From assembly GCA_025200525.1 (NCBI GenBank), contig CM045770.1, positions 136,614,200 through 136,678,199 on the forward strand: 64,000 bases of DNA. The letters run 5' to 3'. A program made the position numbers and the translations under genes. This stretch comes from Camellia lanceoleosa. Its lineage: Eukaryota > Streptophyta > Magnoliopsida > Ericales > Theaceae. Below the pieces are notes generated by a model. The model saw nothing but the letters and a program-made list of their open reading frames with translations, ran no database searches and had not been told where the DNA came from. Numbering within the stretch: position 1 is the first letter of the stretch; each line of letters starts with the position of its first letter. Below, in pieces: positions 11,641 through 23,950 of the stretch.

Positions 11641-12385
11641 GATATATGGAAGATGGTATATCAGTGTAGGAAAGTGTTTTGGAAGTTTTGGTTCAAAACT
11701 TAGACAACTCTATTTTCCTCTCTATATCTCTCTTTTTCCTTAATTCATCGCATGTTTTGCAATGTTTCACATGTCATGTTTTAGAAGCCAGATATTTAGA
11801 AGCATTCTTGTGTATGTATTGCATTAGGATTTTGTATATAGGATCATGCATATTTTTCTAACTTTGTTTTGCTATTCGCGGGACGTTAGTAAATATGTAA
11901 GTTGTTATGCTTTAGCATCCCGCTTGTACATATTTTTCTTATGATGTTTAGCATCTTACCATGTGGCTATTTACTTATGTGATATATCTCTACAAATGCC
12001 AATGGATGGAGGTTGTGTCGTTTAATTTGGAATGATATTGATTTTTATGTTTGTAAACTCAATTTCTTTGAGTTGTGCATTTTCAAAACTCTTTCAAAAA
12101 ATACATGAACTCAAATTGTTTCAAGATGAATGACATAGTCTATACTTGTATGCTTCACATAGTAAATTTTTAAGATTTATTAAACAAATCGAAATATGCA
12201 AATATAAAGCAAATAAAATAAATATCATGGTTTAGTAGAGGCCGATCTTTGATCGGGTGAGCGGGGGTGCTCATTATTGACCTTCCTCTCTCATACCTAA
12301 GGTTCCGAGCCAAGCATCTTTGGTTACGATGAACAGTGGCCTTGGCACGAGTCATAGATTTCCTAATTTTCCAAAATATTATGTG
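11641..12385 (+). mobile_element. Plus-strand LTR fragment, head to head with the previous LTR
   Basis: It is the inverse of about 10136-10740: the words TGTGTATGTATTGCATTAGGAT and ATGCATATTT...CTAACTTTGTTTTGC are shared. It ends near GGCGACTC at 12385 and runs into a 0.9-kb internal leader. Its start is approximate. It could be the 5' LTR of the element whose 3' LTR begins at 13266, but the two are clearly diverged, so they may be separate insertions. Confidence 0.45.
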
Positions 12386-13265
12386 GCGACTCTGAAATCT
12401 GATGAGGCAGTCTATTTTTGACAAAATTGCAATAAAATGGATTTTCAATAAAAGTTTCCAAATTTGGACTCTCATCTATGTTTCACATTGAATTCGTAAG
12501 ACTAGAAATCTCAAGAGTCCAAACTGTTTAACGCGTGCAGGTACCCCTTGGGTTATGTTACACCCACATGCCTCGTCGATACGAGCATGGAATGGCACTC
12601 AATAAATTCCCATGCCTTGTCAATACAAGTGCGGAATGGCATTCAATAAACCCATGTGTCTCATTGATACAAGCATGGAATGGAACTTAATAAACCTTTA
12701 TGTCTCATCAATACAAGCATGGAATGGCACCCAATAAAACCCCCATGCCTCATCTAACACGAGCACAGAATGACACCAATATTATAAATACCCATACCTC
12801 GTATGACACAAGCACATGGAATGGCATACATTGACATCATAATGATATCATTTAAACCACATTGTTGTATGTATTATTGTTGGGAATAGCTTTCTTTGGA
12901 AAATTTGCATGACTAGCACAACTTGGAAAGGAATAGAAAGGAACGTCGCATAGGCTTTGGCATAGTAAAGTAAGTACAGCAGGTATCACCCGCGCTTCTC
13001 ATTTTTAAGGTTACATGATTGGATGAATCCTTGAGTATTCGTTGCACACACTCACTCATGTATGAATTGTCGCACAGCCGCCCCCGAACTACAATAATTT
13101 GATTCCTTGCATTAAAGATATGTAGGCAACCTACGGTTCAACCACTTGCATGAATGTTTGGCACTGCTTTAAGCCTTAAGGTCAGTCAACTGGGATGGTC
13201 TCAAAACTTTGACATTCACTTCACATCATTTCAAGATTGCTTGAGTTCTATCAAAGAGGGACAAT
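12386..13265 (+). mobile_element. Short non-coding internal region between two LTRs
   Basis: About 0.9 kb separates two same-strand LTR segments. It contains a minisatellite (12565-12835) and ends in a purine-rich TCAAAGAGGGACAAT immediately before the TG of the next LTR, which fits a polypurine tract. No gag or pol can be read. If both LTRs belong to one element it is a non-autonomous, coding-free retrotransposon. Confidence 0.45.
12565..12835 (+). repeat. Minisatellite, about 5-6 degenerate units
   Basis: The units follow CCCATGCCTCGTCGATACGA then GCATGGAATGGCACTCAATAAA with substitutions, and are about 50-60 bases long. All lie in the internal leader of the LTR element. Units differ too much, and lack unique spacers, for a CRISPR. 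Confidence 0.75.
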
Positions 13266-14870
13266 TGTAGACACCCTATTTTGATTGACCCTAAGACTTT
13301 GGGCGCTTGCAAGCCTCCGGATAATGAAATGGTAATTACTTCATATTTTTAATATTTAAAATTGTTTGGAGTTGCTGTATAAACTTGTTTTGGCCAAAAA
13401 TCAACTTTTTGTGAAAATGACCATTTTATCCCTGGGCCTATTTTTTTTCCCCAAAAAACTAACTTTTTAACCCCAAGAAAGAGAGAAAGACCCAGTTGTA
13501 CTTTGATCAAATATATTTTCCAAAATTAGTAACCGGATTTATCAAAAACATTAATCACAAGGCAATTCAGGCTTACTTAAGCCACAAGCAAGCCAAAGGC
13601 ATGAGACCCTACACTTAAGCATGCATGCATGGCCCGTGTACCAAGGTAAAATGTGCATGCGCATGTTAGTTGTGAGTGCGCACAAACTTTGTGCTTGCGC
13701 ACATCCAAGTATGACAGAGACATATATATAAACTCAATCTTGGTGCATATTCAATGAGAGGCAGTAGAGGAAGCAATAGTGGTTTGCCTAGCTTACCCCT
13801 CACGCCTCCTCAAGCCTATAAATGTGCCTCTTTGTCTCCCTTTCAAGCGGTAAATATTGCGAGCCACTTTTGTAAGAGTTTAAGAGAGAGAAACACCATC
13901 CCTCTCTCTCATTCTGCGCTTTCTTCATGTATTCTTCAGTTTAATCAAACCAGTGGATAAACTGTACTTATTTACCATATTTCAATACCTATCTTGCTTT
14001 ATTTTTCAATATTCATTCATGCTGGGGTGTTAGTTTATCATTCCACTTTTTATCATTCCATCATGTAAGGTGTTGGTTTTGTTCACTTTTTTTGCTTTAG
14101 TCCACATGTTTTCTTTATTTTTCTTAGAACAGTATTCTTAAAGTGTTCTAGTCTCTATCTCTACATGTACATGTATACTAGTTTTGCATTATTTTACAAG
14201 TTCTTTGTCTTTTTGTGCATTAAATCATGTTACAACCCTTAAACCGGGCTTAGGTTGCATTTTGTATTTATTAGTTGCATATTAGGACATGTTTAATTTA
14301 TGTATTGCATGAAAGAAGCATAAATGAACATCTAGGTAAGTCTTCTTGAACTTCATAGCATATTTGTGCTTCTTGCATTGGCTTTTTTCTTTTCATTTCT
14401 TTTTTTTTTTTTTTTAAATCAATGTTAAATGCTCTTTCTATACAAAATTGTGTGTTTTGAATGTTTTTGTGAGTATTGCTTGTTTTAGTTTGAGTTCATT
14501 GTCATAAGTTATTAAAAATATCCTTTTCGTTTAAAAATCTTCATTTTTGGAAAACATGGCTTTGTTCTTTCAATCTAAAATAAGTGATATTCATTCTTTA
14601 TTCAACTCATATAGTTTTAGGTTAATTAACGGTTTTAGGGCTTAAAATGAATTTGTATGGATAATTAACCACTAAAATCATAAAATAAAAAGTTAGTAGA
14701 AGTCAATCTTCAAATTAGGTAAAAGGGGATGTTATCATTCAATGACCTTCTCCTTTTATACCTAAGCTCCTGAACCTGAATTTTTTCTTGGTTGTGATGG
14801 ACTGGTCCTTAGCTTAGTTTTCATTGTTAAAGGTTTCTTAATTCCCCTTTAAAAATTAAGTGGCAACTCT
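13266..14870 (+). mobile_element. LTR of the TGTARACACC family (plus strand)
   Basis: It begins TGTAGACACCC right after a polypurine-like tract, as a 3' LTR should. GCATGCGCATG and GTGCGCAC/TGCGCAC palindromes lie at about 13625-13705, followed by TATAAATG (13817-13824) and a CT-rich leader. The 3' end near GTGGCAACTC is approximate. A similar start, TGTAAACACCCC, is seen on the minus strand at 43653. Confidence 0.6.
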
Positions 14871-16300
14871 TTATTGGTCAAAGCGAGTTGGTGTGAGAAA
14901 CGTGCCTTAGACTCGAAAAAGGCCCAGCGTCTATAGTGGAAGTCGCCGATCAAAATTGGTTTGAGGAAGAGTTGGTAATGGAATTTTCTTATTGTGTATG
15001 ACCTTGTTTGGCTGGAAATAGGAAATTTATTGTTATGAAGGCATCAATGAGTGAAAGAGAAATAGTTATTTGGAAGGTATATTAAACTTTGTAATGTGTA
15101 TAACTCTTAACAAACAAACAAAAAAATGTTTTTATTTTTTTTTTTACAAACCTCCTCTTTATAATTTTTGCTATATATCAAAACCACGTATTTGGGAAGT
15201 TATACGCCAAGAAAAAATTACTTCTATTTTCAAAGGTGGAAATATTTTCTTTATTGTGTTGTTCCTTAGTTATGTGGGGTGATGTACATATGTGAAGTTT
15301 GTGTGGGAACACGATGTGTGCCTTAATGGAAGTTGTTACTGTTAAACATTATGAGTTGCATAGGTTGCCTTACATGATCATGAAATTGTTCTGCTCGATT
15401 AAGTAAGTGTGGAGTTAGTCTTGGACCTTAGATTATATACATTGTGCGCATTTGGGAAAATGCATGATCTCAATAGGGGAAAATTGAGATTATTGGTAAA
15501 AGGGCTATTTTGGGGGAATGGGTAAAGCCTTAGCCTACGATTATGTTTTCCTTGTGGGCACCTTGTGTCTGGTGGGTTATCTAACTTGGGTTGACTCGAT
15601 GAGAGTGATGATTCAACAGTGTAATCTAAGTTTTTTATTGTTAGACCGTATGCGGTTAGGAATGATAATTCGTGTAAGTGTTATGTAATTTGGGTAGCTT
15701 CGAGAACTAGATTCTCTTTTCCTTGCAACTGGCTCAGCCAAAATAAATTAAATTCTAGATTTGTTTATTAAACCTTAGAGGGTGTTTCCCTGTGCTTATT
15801 GTTTCCTAGCGGTTGAGTGTAATATGGGAGTGTAATTTCTCTAAAGTTTTAGGTCATGAAGCGACCGAGAGCTATTTTTCTTTAATGTTGAATTTGCTTG
15901 AAACGTGAGTAATGTAGGGCATGGTAGCAAGACCCTTTGCTTGAAGTTCAAATTCGTAGAGCTATTACATTCTTGTGGCTCGTTAGAGGTATATGTGATC
16001 ATTCTTGTTTAATCTTGCTAATCAAGGGCCCATACTTAATGGGAGTCACTCGAACTAACCGAGTGAATCTTTCCAATTCTTGTGATTGAGTTGGAGGAGG
16101 GACTCATCACTTTGGTATTGTACTTGTAACATTTAGAGTACCTCTAGTGTACCCATGTTGGGATTGGAATGTGAAGGTTACTACTCAATTTCAACTACAC
16201 TCTCAAGTAGCGGTTGCAAATCTATTTGGAGTTATTTTATCCCTTGTGTCGCTGTGTCGCCTTAGCTTCTTTCATAGGAATGTCAAGATGGTGTTGGTTG
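14871..16300. other. Decayed stretch upstream of the gypsy integrase tail
   Basis: This lies between an LTR end and a recognisable gypsy integrase C-terminus on the same strand, so it may be badly decayed pol sequence. I could not read any integrase, RNase H or RT motif in it with confidence, and no long ORF is present. Confidence 0.4.
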
Positions 16301-16389
16301 TTGGGTGTTGTTTTTTGTTAATTATGTGAAGTTCCTTGCGTTGAGAGAGAAGTGTTCTTTGAAATTTGTGTTGGATAGAGAGTGTTTTC

Positions 16390-16667
16390 ATTTAGTCGAT
16401 GGGGTATTAGTCCCAATATCTAATGTGCTTCACAAATACAGACCTGATCCTTCAACTGTGATTGATTGGATCAACTTAGAGGTAGTTAAGGATGCCTTGT
16501 ATAAGAAGAGATCAATTCAAATTCTAGATGTTCAAGAACAAGTGTTAAAGGACAAGACTATATCATTAGTGAAGGTGCTGTGGAGACATTACATGGTTGA
16601 GGAGCCAACTTCGGAATGGGAGGTGGAGGCTCGCTCCAAGCATCTAAATTTGTTCGAGGGCACTTAG
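16390..16667 (+). pseudogene. Ty3/gypsy integrase C-terminal fragment
   Basis: The last 90 or so residues of a gypsy polyprotein can be read: a V-x-x-V-L-H-K-Y-x-P-D-P-S segment (the post-core hinge that normally reads H-N-V-F-H-x-S-M-L-R), then R-S-I-Q-I-L-D..E-Q-V-L-K-D-K-T-I-S-L-V-K-V-L-W, then an acidic E-W-E-V-E end closing in L-F-E-G-T. In chromovirus-type integrases this part directs the element after integration. The DDE core and everything upstream are missing or unreadable. It is followed by a purine tract and a full LTR, so it is the 3' end of one element. The open frame extends upstream to about 16305 but has no ATG and no recognisable content there. Confidence 0.8.
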
Positions 16668-17111
16668 TTTGTTTGAAATTGTAGTTTTCTCTATGGTTGT
16701 TTTGAATTGACCATTTGTAATTGCTAACTACTTGTTACTATAATTGTTGTTGCTTTCAAGCATAAGAATTGTTATTGGATTATCACAATTGTTGTTGAGC
16801 ATTCATGTTTAGGATTATTGTATCAATGGTGTTGATATTGTGGCTATGAATTGATCGAAATCATAATGATCTTTATGGAATATTATCGAGGTTGTGACCT
16901 TCGAGTTATCGAGCTATAAATGAGTTGTTGTTGTTGTTGCGGTTTCATTGTTAACGTTATTATTATCATTCGGAGCTTCATTTATTGCTGTTGTTATTAA
17001 CAATTTGTTATTAGCGTTGTCATCGTCGTTCGGAGTTTCCTTATATGGTGGGGCTATTGTTGATATTCTGAGTGGTTGATGAGAGGTGTAGTTTAATTTC
17101 AGGGACAAAAT

Positions 17112-17129
17112 TTCCTAAAGTGAGGAGGT
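17112..17129 (+). promoter_or_regulatory. Polypurine tract preceding a 3' LTR
   Basis: CTAAAGTGAGGAGGT ends one base before the TGTAATATCCC that opens the LTR. This is where second-strand synthesis of the element would start, and it fixes the orientation as plus. Confidence 0.6.
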
Positions 17130-19399
17130 TGTAATATCCCTGTTATATAACCCATTTTGCTTCCTTTATTTTCCATTTAATTTTATGCTTCATAATTTTT
17201 TGACTTCAATATGAGGCCTCGTCAGCCGTGTGAGTTCGCCTCACCTTGTAAATTTTCTTGTGTGGTCATCCTAAACTGATTCCGGGTTTAAAACTTCTTC
17301 TTTCGGGTGCGGAGGCGGAACCGAGGTGGTAAACACACCTAGACAAGCTTAGGATCACTTCGGTAAACAAAACCACACGTGCGGCAATTGAGCCGCACGT
17401 GCGGATGGTGCTGCACTTGCGAGGTTGAATACCGCATGTGAGGAATGGGGGAACAAATTGAGAGTGCATTCTAAAATAAATGCAAGTGCAGGGGAGTTTC
17501 CGCACATGCGCATGTGCAGGCATGTCTAATTCAGCTTCGAATTTTGGACCACTTTTTATAAAATCTAATCCTCTATCCCCTTTCTTATCAATTTTTCCAA
17601 ATCTCTCTCTATATCATCTTTTCTCCTTCCTCTCTTTACATTTACTCCACCAACCCCACATTTTCTTTGATTTCTCTAAATCTATTAAGATTTTGACCCT
17701 TGTTCTTGAGGTAATTTTGGAGATCTCACCAAGAGCTTCATCTTGTGCAGTGGAGATCGATTTCCAGTGCCTTCAAATTTAGGAGTTTTCTTCTCTCCTT
17801 CATCCTAGAGCTTAAGGTAGGGATATTCTTTGAGTTATATATATATATATAACCAAATCTATGGTTGTTTTGATAATGTTCTTGTGTATTCAAGTTGGGG
17901 TTTGATTTGTGAAATTATTACATGATTCAAAGAGGGTTTTTCTCAAATTTTCTAAAAATCTATCAATTGATAAACTATGATAATGTTTTGGAAGTTTCAT
18001 GAGCAAATTCTTTTAAAATAATGAGAAACCCACTTTTTTGAAAAAAACCTTAGACTTGATAAAGTTGAGGAAAATGTTATATTGATAAAGAGTAAGAGTT
18101 ATATGATAATTGGGGGTTCTTTTGTGTAAAAATCTTTTCAAAAATGAGAAATCCTAACATTTGTGAAAATCTTATATATATATATATTTGGAAAATTGGG
18201 AAAAAATTGAGATAATGTAAAATCATGAAATGTAAAGATTCATTGTCGTGAAATGATAAAGAAATTGGCATGTCCATTATTATTGTTGAATATCCATGAA
18301 ATGGAAGCTTGTTGTTAAGAAATTGATGAGCATAGCATGTTGATATGCAAGTATTGAGAGAATGGAGATGATGAATTGTTATAAATTCTTAGAACATATA
18401 TATTGTGTATATATGTGGGTTAGAAATGCTATGTTGTATCACAATTGAGAATTCTGTTGCTGAAATTGGGAATTTTTGAGAATTGTAGAAACTGAATAAT
18501 GTATTGACAAATTTCATTGTTATTTCATCTCATATTGCATACTTTCAAATTGTCACTGTTGGAATTATGTCTTGAAAATGATTGTTATTGAAAAGCAATT
18601 GTTATTTCAAATGTTTGGTAAATTCGGATAGTTGGTATAGTTGGTTATGAATTAAGTTGGCTTAAGATCAATGATGAAAGACCAAAACCACGCGCGGCGC
18701 AGGTACTTATGCCTTCCGGTTAGAAGTAAGTAAAGTAGGCTTTTGATAGTGCTAGATATGCCTACTTGCTGATACCAACCTAGAGATTATCTAAGTCGTA
18801 TTTACTATCCTTTGTTAATATATTAAAATCATTGGATTGATTATGTTTTCGAACGAGCATCTTGCATGAGATTTTCAAATGAGAAAAACTAACACTTTTT
18901 ACATGGCATGACATATGCATCCATCTTAGGAGATTGCTTAAAATATATATATATATACTTTATTAAGATTTCTCTACTGGGTTTTATACTCACTCCTAGT
19001 AGAACCATTTGCAAGAAAGGATGTTGTAATCTCGTCGAAGTAAGGTCGAGGTAGATTTTTGGAGCACGAGGCTCATTTAATTGTGTTTGTTGTCTTGCCA
19101 AAGGCTAATGTGTATGGGCCGGGCTTAAGCTTTGGATCTTGTAGCCATAGAGCATTATTTTGTGTTTACATTACTTAACTATTGTCTATACATGCTATAG
19201 ATTTTGATTCTAGAAAATAGTGAATGTATAATTGCTTGTGGTGTATTTTATAAATCTCTTGAGTATATCATGAATACAAATTTGGTGACTTAATGATTAA
19301 ATGGATGATAGAAACCATATATCTTGTTCACATGTGAAGTAGGTAACCAATCACATAGTGAATTGTATTAATGAATGTTAATTAATTCGAGGCGTTACA
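17130..19399 (+). mobile_element. 3' LTR of a truncated Ty3/gypsy element
   Basis: It opens TGTAATATCCCTG and closes GAGGCGTTACA (2270 bp), following the integrase tail and a polypurine tract. Its end matches those of LTR A, the nested LTRs at 34-38 kb and the fragment at 49192, so all are one LTR lineage. A CACGTG-type palindrome cluster lies at 17380-17525. The 5' half of the element is gone, so no target duplication can be tested. Confidence 0.8.
17380..17525 (+). promoter_or_regulatory. CCGCACGTGCGG-type palindrome cluster in the LTR
   Basis: CACACGTGCGGC, CCGCACGTGCGG, TGCACTTGCGAG, CCGCATGTGAGG and CCGCACATGCGCATGTGC occur within 150 bases near the start of the LTR. The place matches the CTCGAG arrays of sister LTRs but the core is CACGTG/CATGTG, a G-box-like word. 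Confidence 0.5.
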
Positions 19400-19516
19400 T
19401 GGTGGACCTAGAAGTCCATAATATGCCCAAATTGACCCACGTTCAAGCAACCCAACCCAACCCAACACAACCTACATCCAAAATTTGAGGCAAATTGGTC
19501 CTTTTATAATAAAATA

Positions 19517-19870
19517 TTTGTTTGGTTTCAATTTTTTGAAAATTAAAAATTTTTCATTTTTCATTTTTTTTTCAGTGATTTTTTTTTTATATTTTAAGCA
19601 AATTTTTTTAATTTTTTGGTACATCTAAGTTAGCTGCATCTAAAGTGAAAAATCTGTTAAAAAAATACTTAAGAAAAATCAATTAATATACAAGAATACG
19701 AAAATATACTGAATTTTCATATTCATATATATATATATATATTTGTATTTTTGTATTAAGTGCATCTAAAAAAAAAAATTCTTAAAATATCAAAAAAATT
19801 TACTAAAAACCAAAAAATAAAAAATTTAATTTTTAAAAAATTTAATTCAAAAAATTGAAACCAAACGAGA
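19517..19870. mobile_element. AT-rich fold-back MITE
   Basis: The left arm TTTGGTTTCAATTTTTTGAA pairs with a right arm ending TTCAAAAAATTGAAACCAAA. The arms continue into AT-rich sequence and the interior is non-coding. The flanking TTTTATAATA and TTTTATATTG are similar but not an exact duplication, so the family is unknown. Confidence 0.55.
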
Positions 19871-22139
19871 TTTTATATTGTTTTCTTGGAACCCAAACAG
19901 AAGGCAAAGCAAATGTTGATGATCATCCAATTTCCTGGGGCCTCAATCTAACTAATCTACCTGTCACTAGTTTTTGAATTAGTGCATGAGAAGGTTTTGA
20001 TGGGCTTTGGTTTGTTTTCTTGGGTTCATAGTTTTATGGGTTTTTTGTTTTCCCTCTTTTGGGTCTGTTCTTGGATATGCTTGAATTTCGAGTTAAGTTT
20101 AGGACCTAACATGATGAATGCTTGGAGCATTATGAAAAATGGGTTGGGCCTAATTTATTGGGGGCCGGCTGGGGACTAAGGCGAGTAAAGCCTATGTCTT
20201 GGGGCCCAAATTTTTTTTTGGTAAGATGATTGTGACTAATTTAATCTATTAAAAGATAAAGGTCTAATTTGGAATTTGGTTAAAAGTGAAATTTTGACTT
20301 TTAAATTATTTTGAGTTACATCACCTCTCTATTTTTTTACATTTTTTTTAAAAAAAAATATAAAAAACTAACTTTCCAAAACAAGCTAAAAAGTTAAAAG
20401 TGCATATCAAACATAACTTTTTTAGTAAGCCTAAAATAACCAAAAAACTAAAATGTAAGGCTTAAAAAAAAAAATTTCCTTTTATATTTGCTTGAGACCC
20501 AGTTTAAGAAGTCCCAAAAAAAATTCTCTTGGCCTAATTAATATATTTTTCAGTTTATCAAATAGATATATACACAGGTTACTCCACATACCCGTTAGAG
20601 AGTATTGCCCCATTTGTACCCACAATGCATCTGCTGATAACTCTACCGCACTTACGTCGAGGCAAAAGCTAAGGCCTCCACGTACTCTACACACTAAGAA
20701 ATATATTTAATCCCAACATAAGGCTATGGAAACTCAAACCGAGACTTTGAGCGAGGAATTTGAAGGTCTTACTATTGAATCAACCCCTCTTGGTGGCCCA
20801 ATTAATATATAAGTGTTGTTAGGCTTAATTAAGAATTCATATATAATGACTCCAAATAGAATTTTATGTCAACAATCCACCACCTTACCAAATTAAAAAC
20901 TCTCTCTCTCTCTCTCTACATATATATATATATATAATATTTTAATAAAATAAATAACTATCTTAAATTTTTTTTCCCTCTCTCTTCATCATAATTTAAT
21001 TCAATAGTTTTTCTTTAATATTTCTCCTAGATTTGTTTGTCCTAATTTTGTTTCAATAATTTGTGTTTTGAGTTAATGGATTGTGATTTGCGTGAATTAT
21101 GATTGATTGAGTTATCAAATATGAGATTTCAACAACATAATCATTTGATTATAAGATATTAGTGTATAATGTTATGTGTGTTGATTATTGCTAAATTATA
21201 AAACAATAAGGCCATATTTTATCTTTTTTGAATATTTGTAGTAATTTCTTCATACCTTAATATATAAAAGTAAATTTTAATTTATAATTTTAATGATTAT
21301 CAGTGTAAAGAGATTTTTCGTGGTTATTAAATATTAAAAAATTATTGATAATTATTATGTTTTTATAAATAAATAAATATATATATATATATAGAAGAAT
21401 TCTATTTTCAACGATTGCCTAAAACCCCATAAATCTCATGGCCGACTTTGGTTAAGCTATGACCATAGAAACCATTGTCATCTCAAAACGTCCTCAAATT
21501 GAGTTTGTGCCAACCTTACCCCGAGGTCAAGTTGAGAAATAGATTTACGACTCTCATAGTCACATATGAACATTCATAAAAGAGTTATGTCTAACAAGGT
21601 GAATAAGAACACGCGTTGGTATTGGTGTGGTAGACTTGAGAAATCTTAAATTATTAGAGACTACTCTGTGAATGATGGTCAAACTATATGAAACTAACTA
21701 ATACATAGGGTAAGTTTAGAGTCTACTTTTTTTTTTAATAATTTTTTGACTTTTTTATAAGTTACAAAAACTAAACTATTTGAAAATTTTCTACATAACA
21801 TTTTTTTATAAATAAAAAAAATTAAGGTAATATTTAACATTTTTAACTCAGGACAAAAAAGATTTTATTTATAATTTTTATTTTATTATAACTTTATGAG
21901 ACCATTGGTAACTGTTTTCTAATTAATGGGTTATAAAATTTAAATTGTTTAAATGATTATTTTAAGGCTCTCAAATTCATATTTCAACTTTATCACAAAA
22001 ATTTATAACTTTTTTTAAAAAATTTCTAAAAGTTTATACCAAACCGTTTGTTATAATTTATACTTATTGGTTAAGCAAAAATAAATAAATAAGTTAAAAA
22101 TAACAAATTATCAATTTTAACATATAATAAACTGCAGCA
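19871..22139. other. AT-rich stretch with repeat-like but unassigned segments
   Basis: No gene is supported. 20470-20810 has higher complexity and recalls a dispersed plant repeat (ends ...TTGAATCAACCCCTCTTGGTGG) but I cannot class it. (CT)n and (TA)n runs lie near 20897-20936, and another (TA)n near 21376-21392. Inverted AT-rich words at 20270-20460 may be a small MITE. Confidence 0.4.
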
Positions 22140-22450
22140 TACAAAATTGGGATGAATGATGAAATATTGTGGTTATTTGGTGCAATTTATCTGAATTGTT
22201 TATAGATTTTTTATTTTAGGAGTCTGTGTTAACTGCATGTGTTTATAATTTATTAGGCAGAAATAAGGTAAATAAGTTTTAAAAAAAAAAAATGCATGTC
22301 TGAAAGCTAGATTTTTTTTGGGGGGGGAGGGGGGGGGGGAGGGGGGGCTCTTTGACTTATGTTTTTAGATTATTAACTTTTAATTTATCATAAATTGCAT
22401 CAAATAACAACATTATCTGGCAGAATGAAAAAATTACAAATTAGGTGGAG
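22140..22450. repeat. Imperfect inverted repeat with a poly-G loop
   Basis: GTTATTTGGTGCAATTTAT near 22171 pairs with ATAAATTGCATCAAATAAC near 22390 (one mismatch in 19), with weaker pairing outward. The 200-base loop holds the G-run at 22320-22347. It is probably a decayed fold-back element. Confidence 0.45.
22320..22347 (+). repeat. Near-pure poly-G tract (G8-A-G11-A-G7)
   Basis: Twenty-six of 28 bases are G in an otherwise very AT-rich setting. Such a run can form a quadruplex in principle. It is also the kind of tract in which assembly or polymerase error is common, so its exact length is doubtful. Confidence 0.85.
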
Positions 22451-22619
22451 TTTTCAAAAATAATTACATACTCATAAAAAAGTTTATGATTTTAAAAATT
22501 AAAATTTGTAAACTTTATCATCAATATGAAGAAAAAAAATTCCAACCATCCAATGATGGGTTATTTCCCCAAAAATAAAAGCAGAAAGCAGGTGCACACC
22601 AAATTGGTGTAATTCTATT

Positions 22620-22810
22620 GGGAAAAATTTCGTAATATCAATTATAAAGTGTGTAATTTTATTACAAATTAATATAATAAAATGTTCAAAATTTTGTAGT
22701 TGATGTTATAAAAATTTGTGACTTGATTACGACTTTTTTTTGTTATATCAATTTGTGAAAAGATTATACTTTTTATAGTTGATTTTATAAAATTTCGTAA
22801 TAAAATTATG
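22620..22810. repeat. Imperfect direct repeat, unit about 105 bp
   Basis: TTGTAGTTGATGTTATAAAA and TTATAGTTGATTTTATAAAA head two similar stretches, each followed by a TTCGTAAT or TTGTGACTT-type word. It is AT-rich and non-coding, with origin unknown. Sequence from here to 23324 shows nothing else firm; weak inverted arms at about 23112-23272 (CTCATTTGGCTAAGA, CCAAACGAGACT) may be a further MITE. Confidence 0.35.
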
Positions 22811-23324
22811 CTAACGCAGTAAATTAACATGCGTTCGACTCCTCTCTACTATGCAAGTCTTGATTTAAACGGGACTTGTGTTAAGAGATCAGTGTGTTAT
22901 AATCTTTCATTTGGAGCGAATAACATAATACCTTAATAATCTCAATACGTGCGCTACTTTAGATTGTGAGGATTTTTCTATAAAAAAAAATTTAAAAAAA
23001 AATGTCAGCTCCAAGTCGCTTTAAAGCTGTCGGTTGCCAAATATGGTCGGTGAGGAACTCGTCGTGGTTTACATACCAACCGCTACTTGACTTTGGGCAC
23101 TAGACTTAGCTCTCATTTGGCTAAGATTTTGGAATTAAAAATGAATAAAAAAATAAAGTAAGTTATATAAATTAATAAGATAAAATATTTTTTTTTATCT
23201 ATAATCATTATACTTTTTCTCTCACAAAAGTCAAAAAAGTCTTAGAAAAAAAAAAAAACCAAACGAGACTCAAAAATGTCTCAGGCTAACAAAGTTGACT
23301 ATATTAGCAGATGCCAAATGACTC

Positions 23325-23570
23325 CTTAGGCTTGTTTGGAAAGTTGGGTTGGTTTTTAAGGTTTTTTTTTTTTTTTTTTTGTGACTATTTTAGCCTCGAT
23401 TAAAAATTTTATTTAAGTTGATTTTATTTATTTTTGTGAGGAAAAAAAAGTAAAATAATTATGGTTTGGATGTGTCATTTTGTTTTATTGATTTTTTAAT
23501 TTATTTTATCATTTTGTAGCTAATTTAACCAAAAAGTCAATCCAATCTTCATGCCAAACGACACCTTAAT
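23325..23570. mobile_element. Fold-back MITE
   Basis: The left arm TTGTTTGGAAAGTTGGGTTGG pairs imperfectly with a right arm whose reverse complement reads TCGTTTGGCATGAAGATTGG. The interior is T-rich and non-coding. The element is about 245 bp; exact ends and duplication are not resolved. Confidence 0.5.
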
Positions 23571-23950
23571 ATTATTTTGGTAATTTAGGATGGAAAAGAA
23601 AGGAAATGATGAGGTAGGTTATAAAAGAAAATAAAATAATAAAAAAATTTATGAGTATTAAAAAGTAGATAGTTCGAATCATTGAAATTAATCTCAAAAT
23701 AAACTTACCAAAGATGAACACTCTCTTAAGTTAAGATGACTAACATGAAGGAAGCCAACCCAATTTTAATCTCTCCAAAAATGGAGAGAAATTGAGAGCA
23801 TTGAAACTATTATTTTGTTATAATACCAAAAGTATCCTTTTAGATATGGACCAAATAAAAATATTAACACCTATAAAAAGGTTAATTTGGTAATATAACA
23901 TTATATCATTTCTTTATGGGTTTGACTTCTTTCAAGTTGTCATCTCAACC

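Noticed and set aside
12565..12835. Repeat array that might be taken for a CRISPR
   Set aside because: Units are contiguous and diverged without unique spacers, and the setting is a plant retrotransposon.
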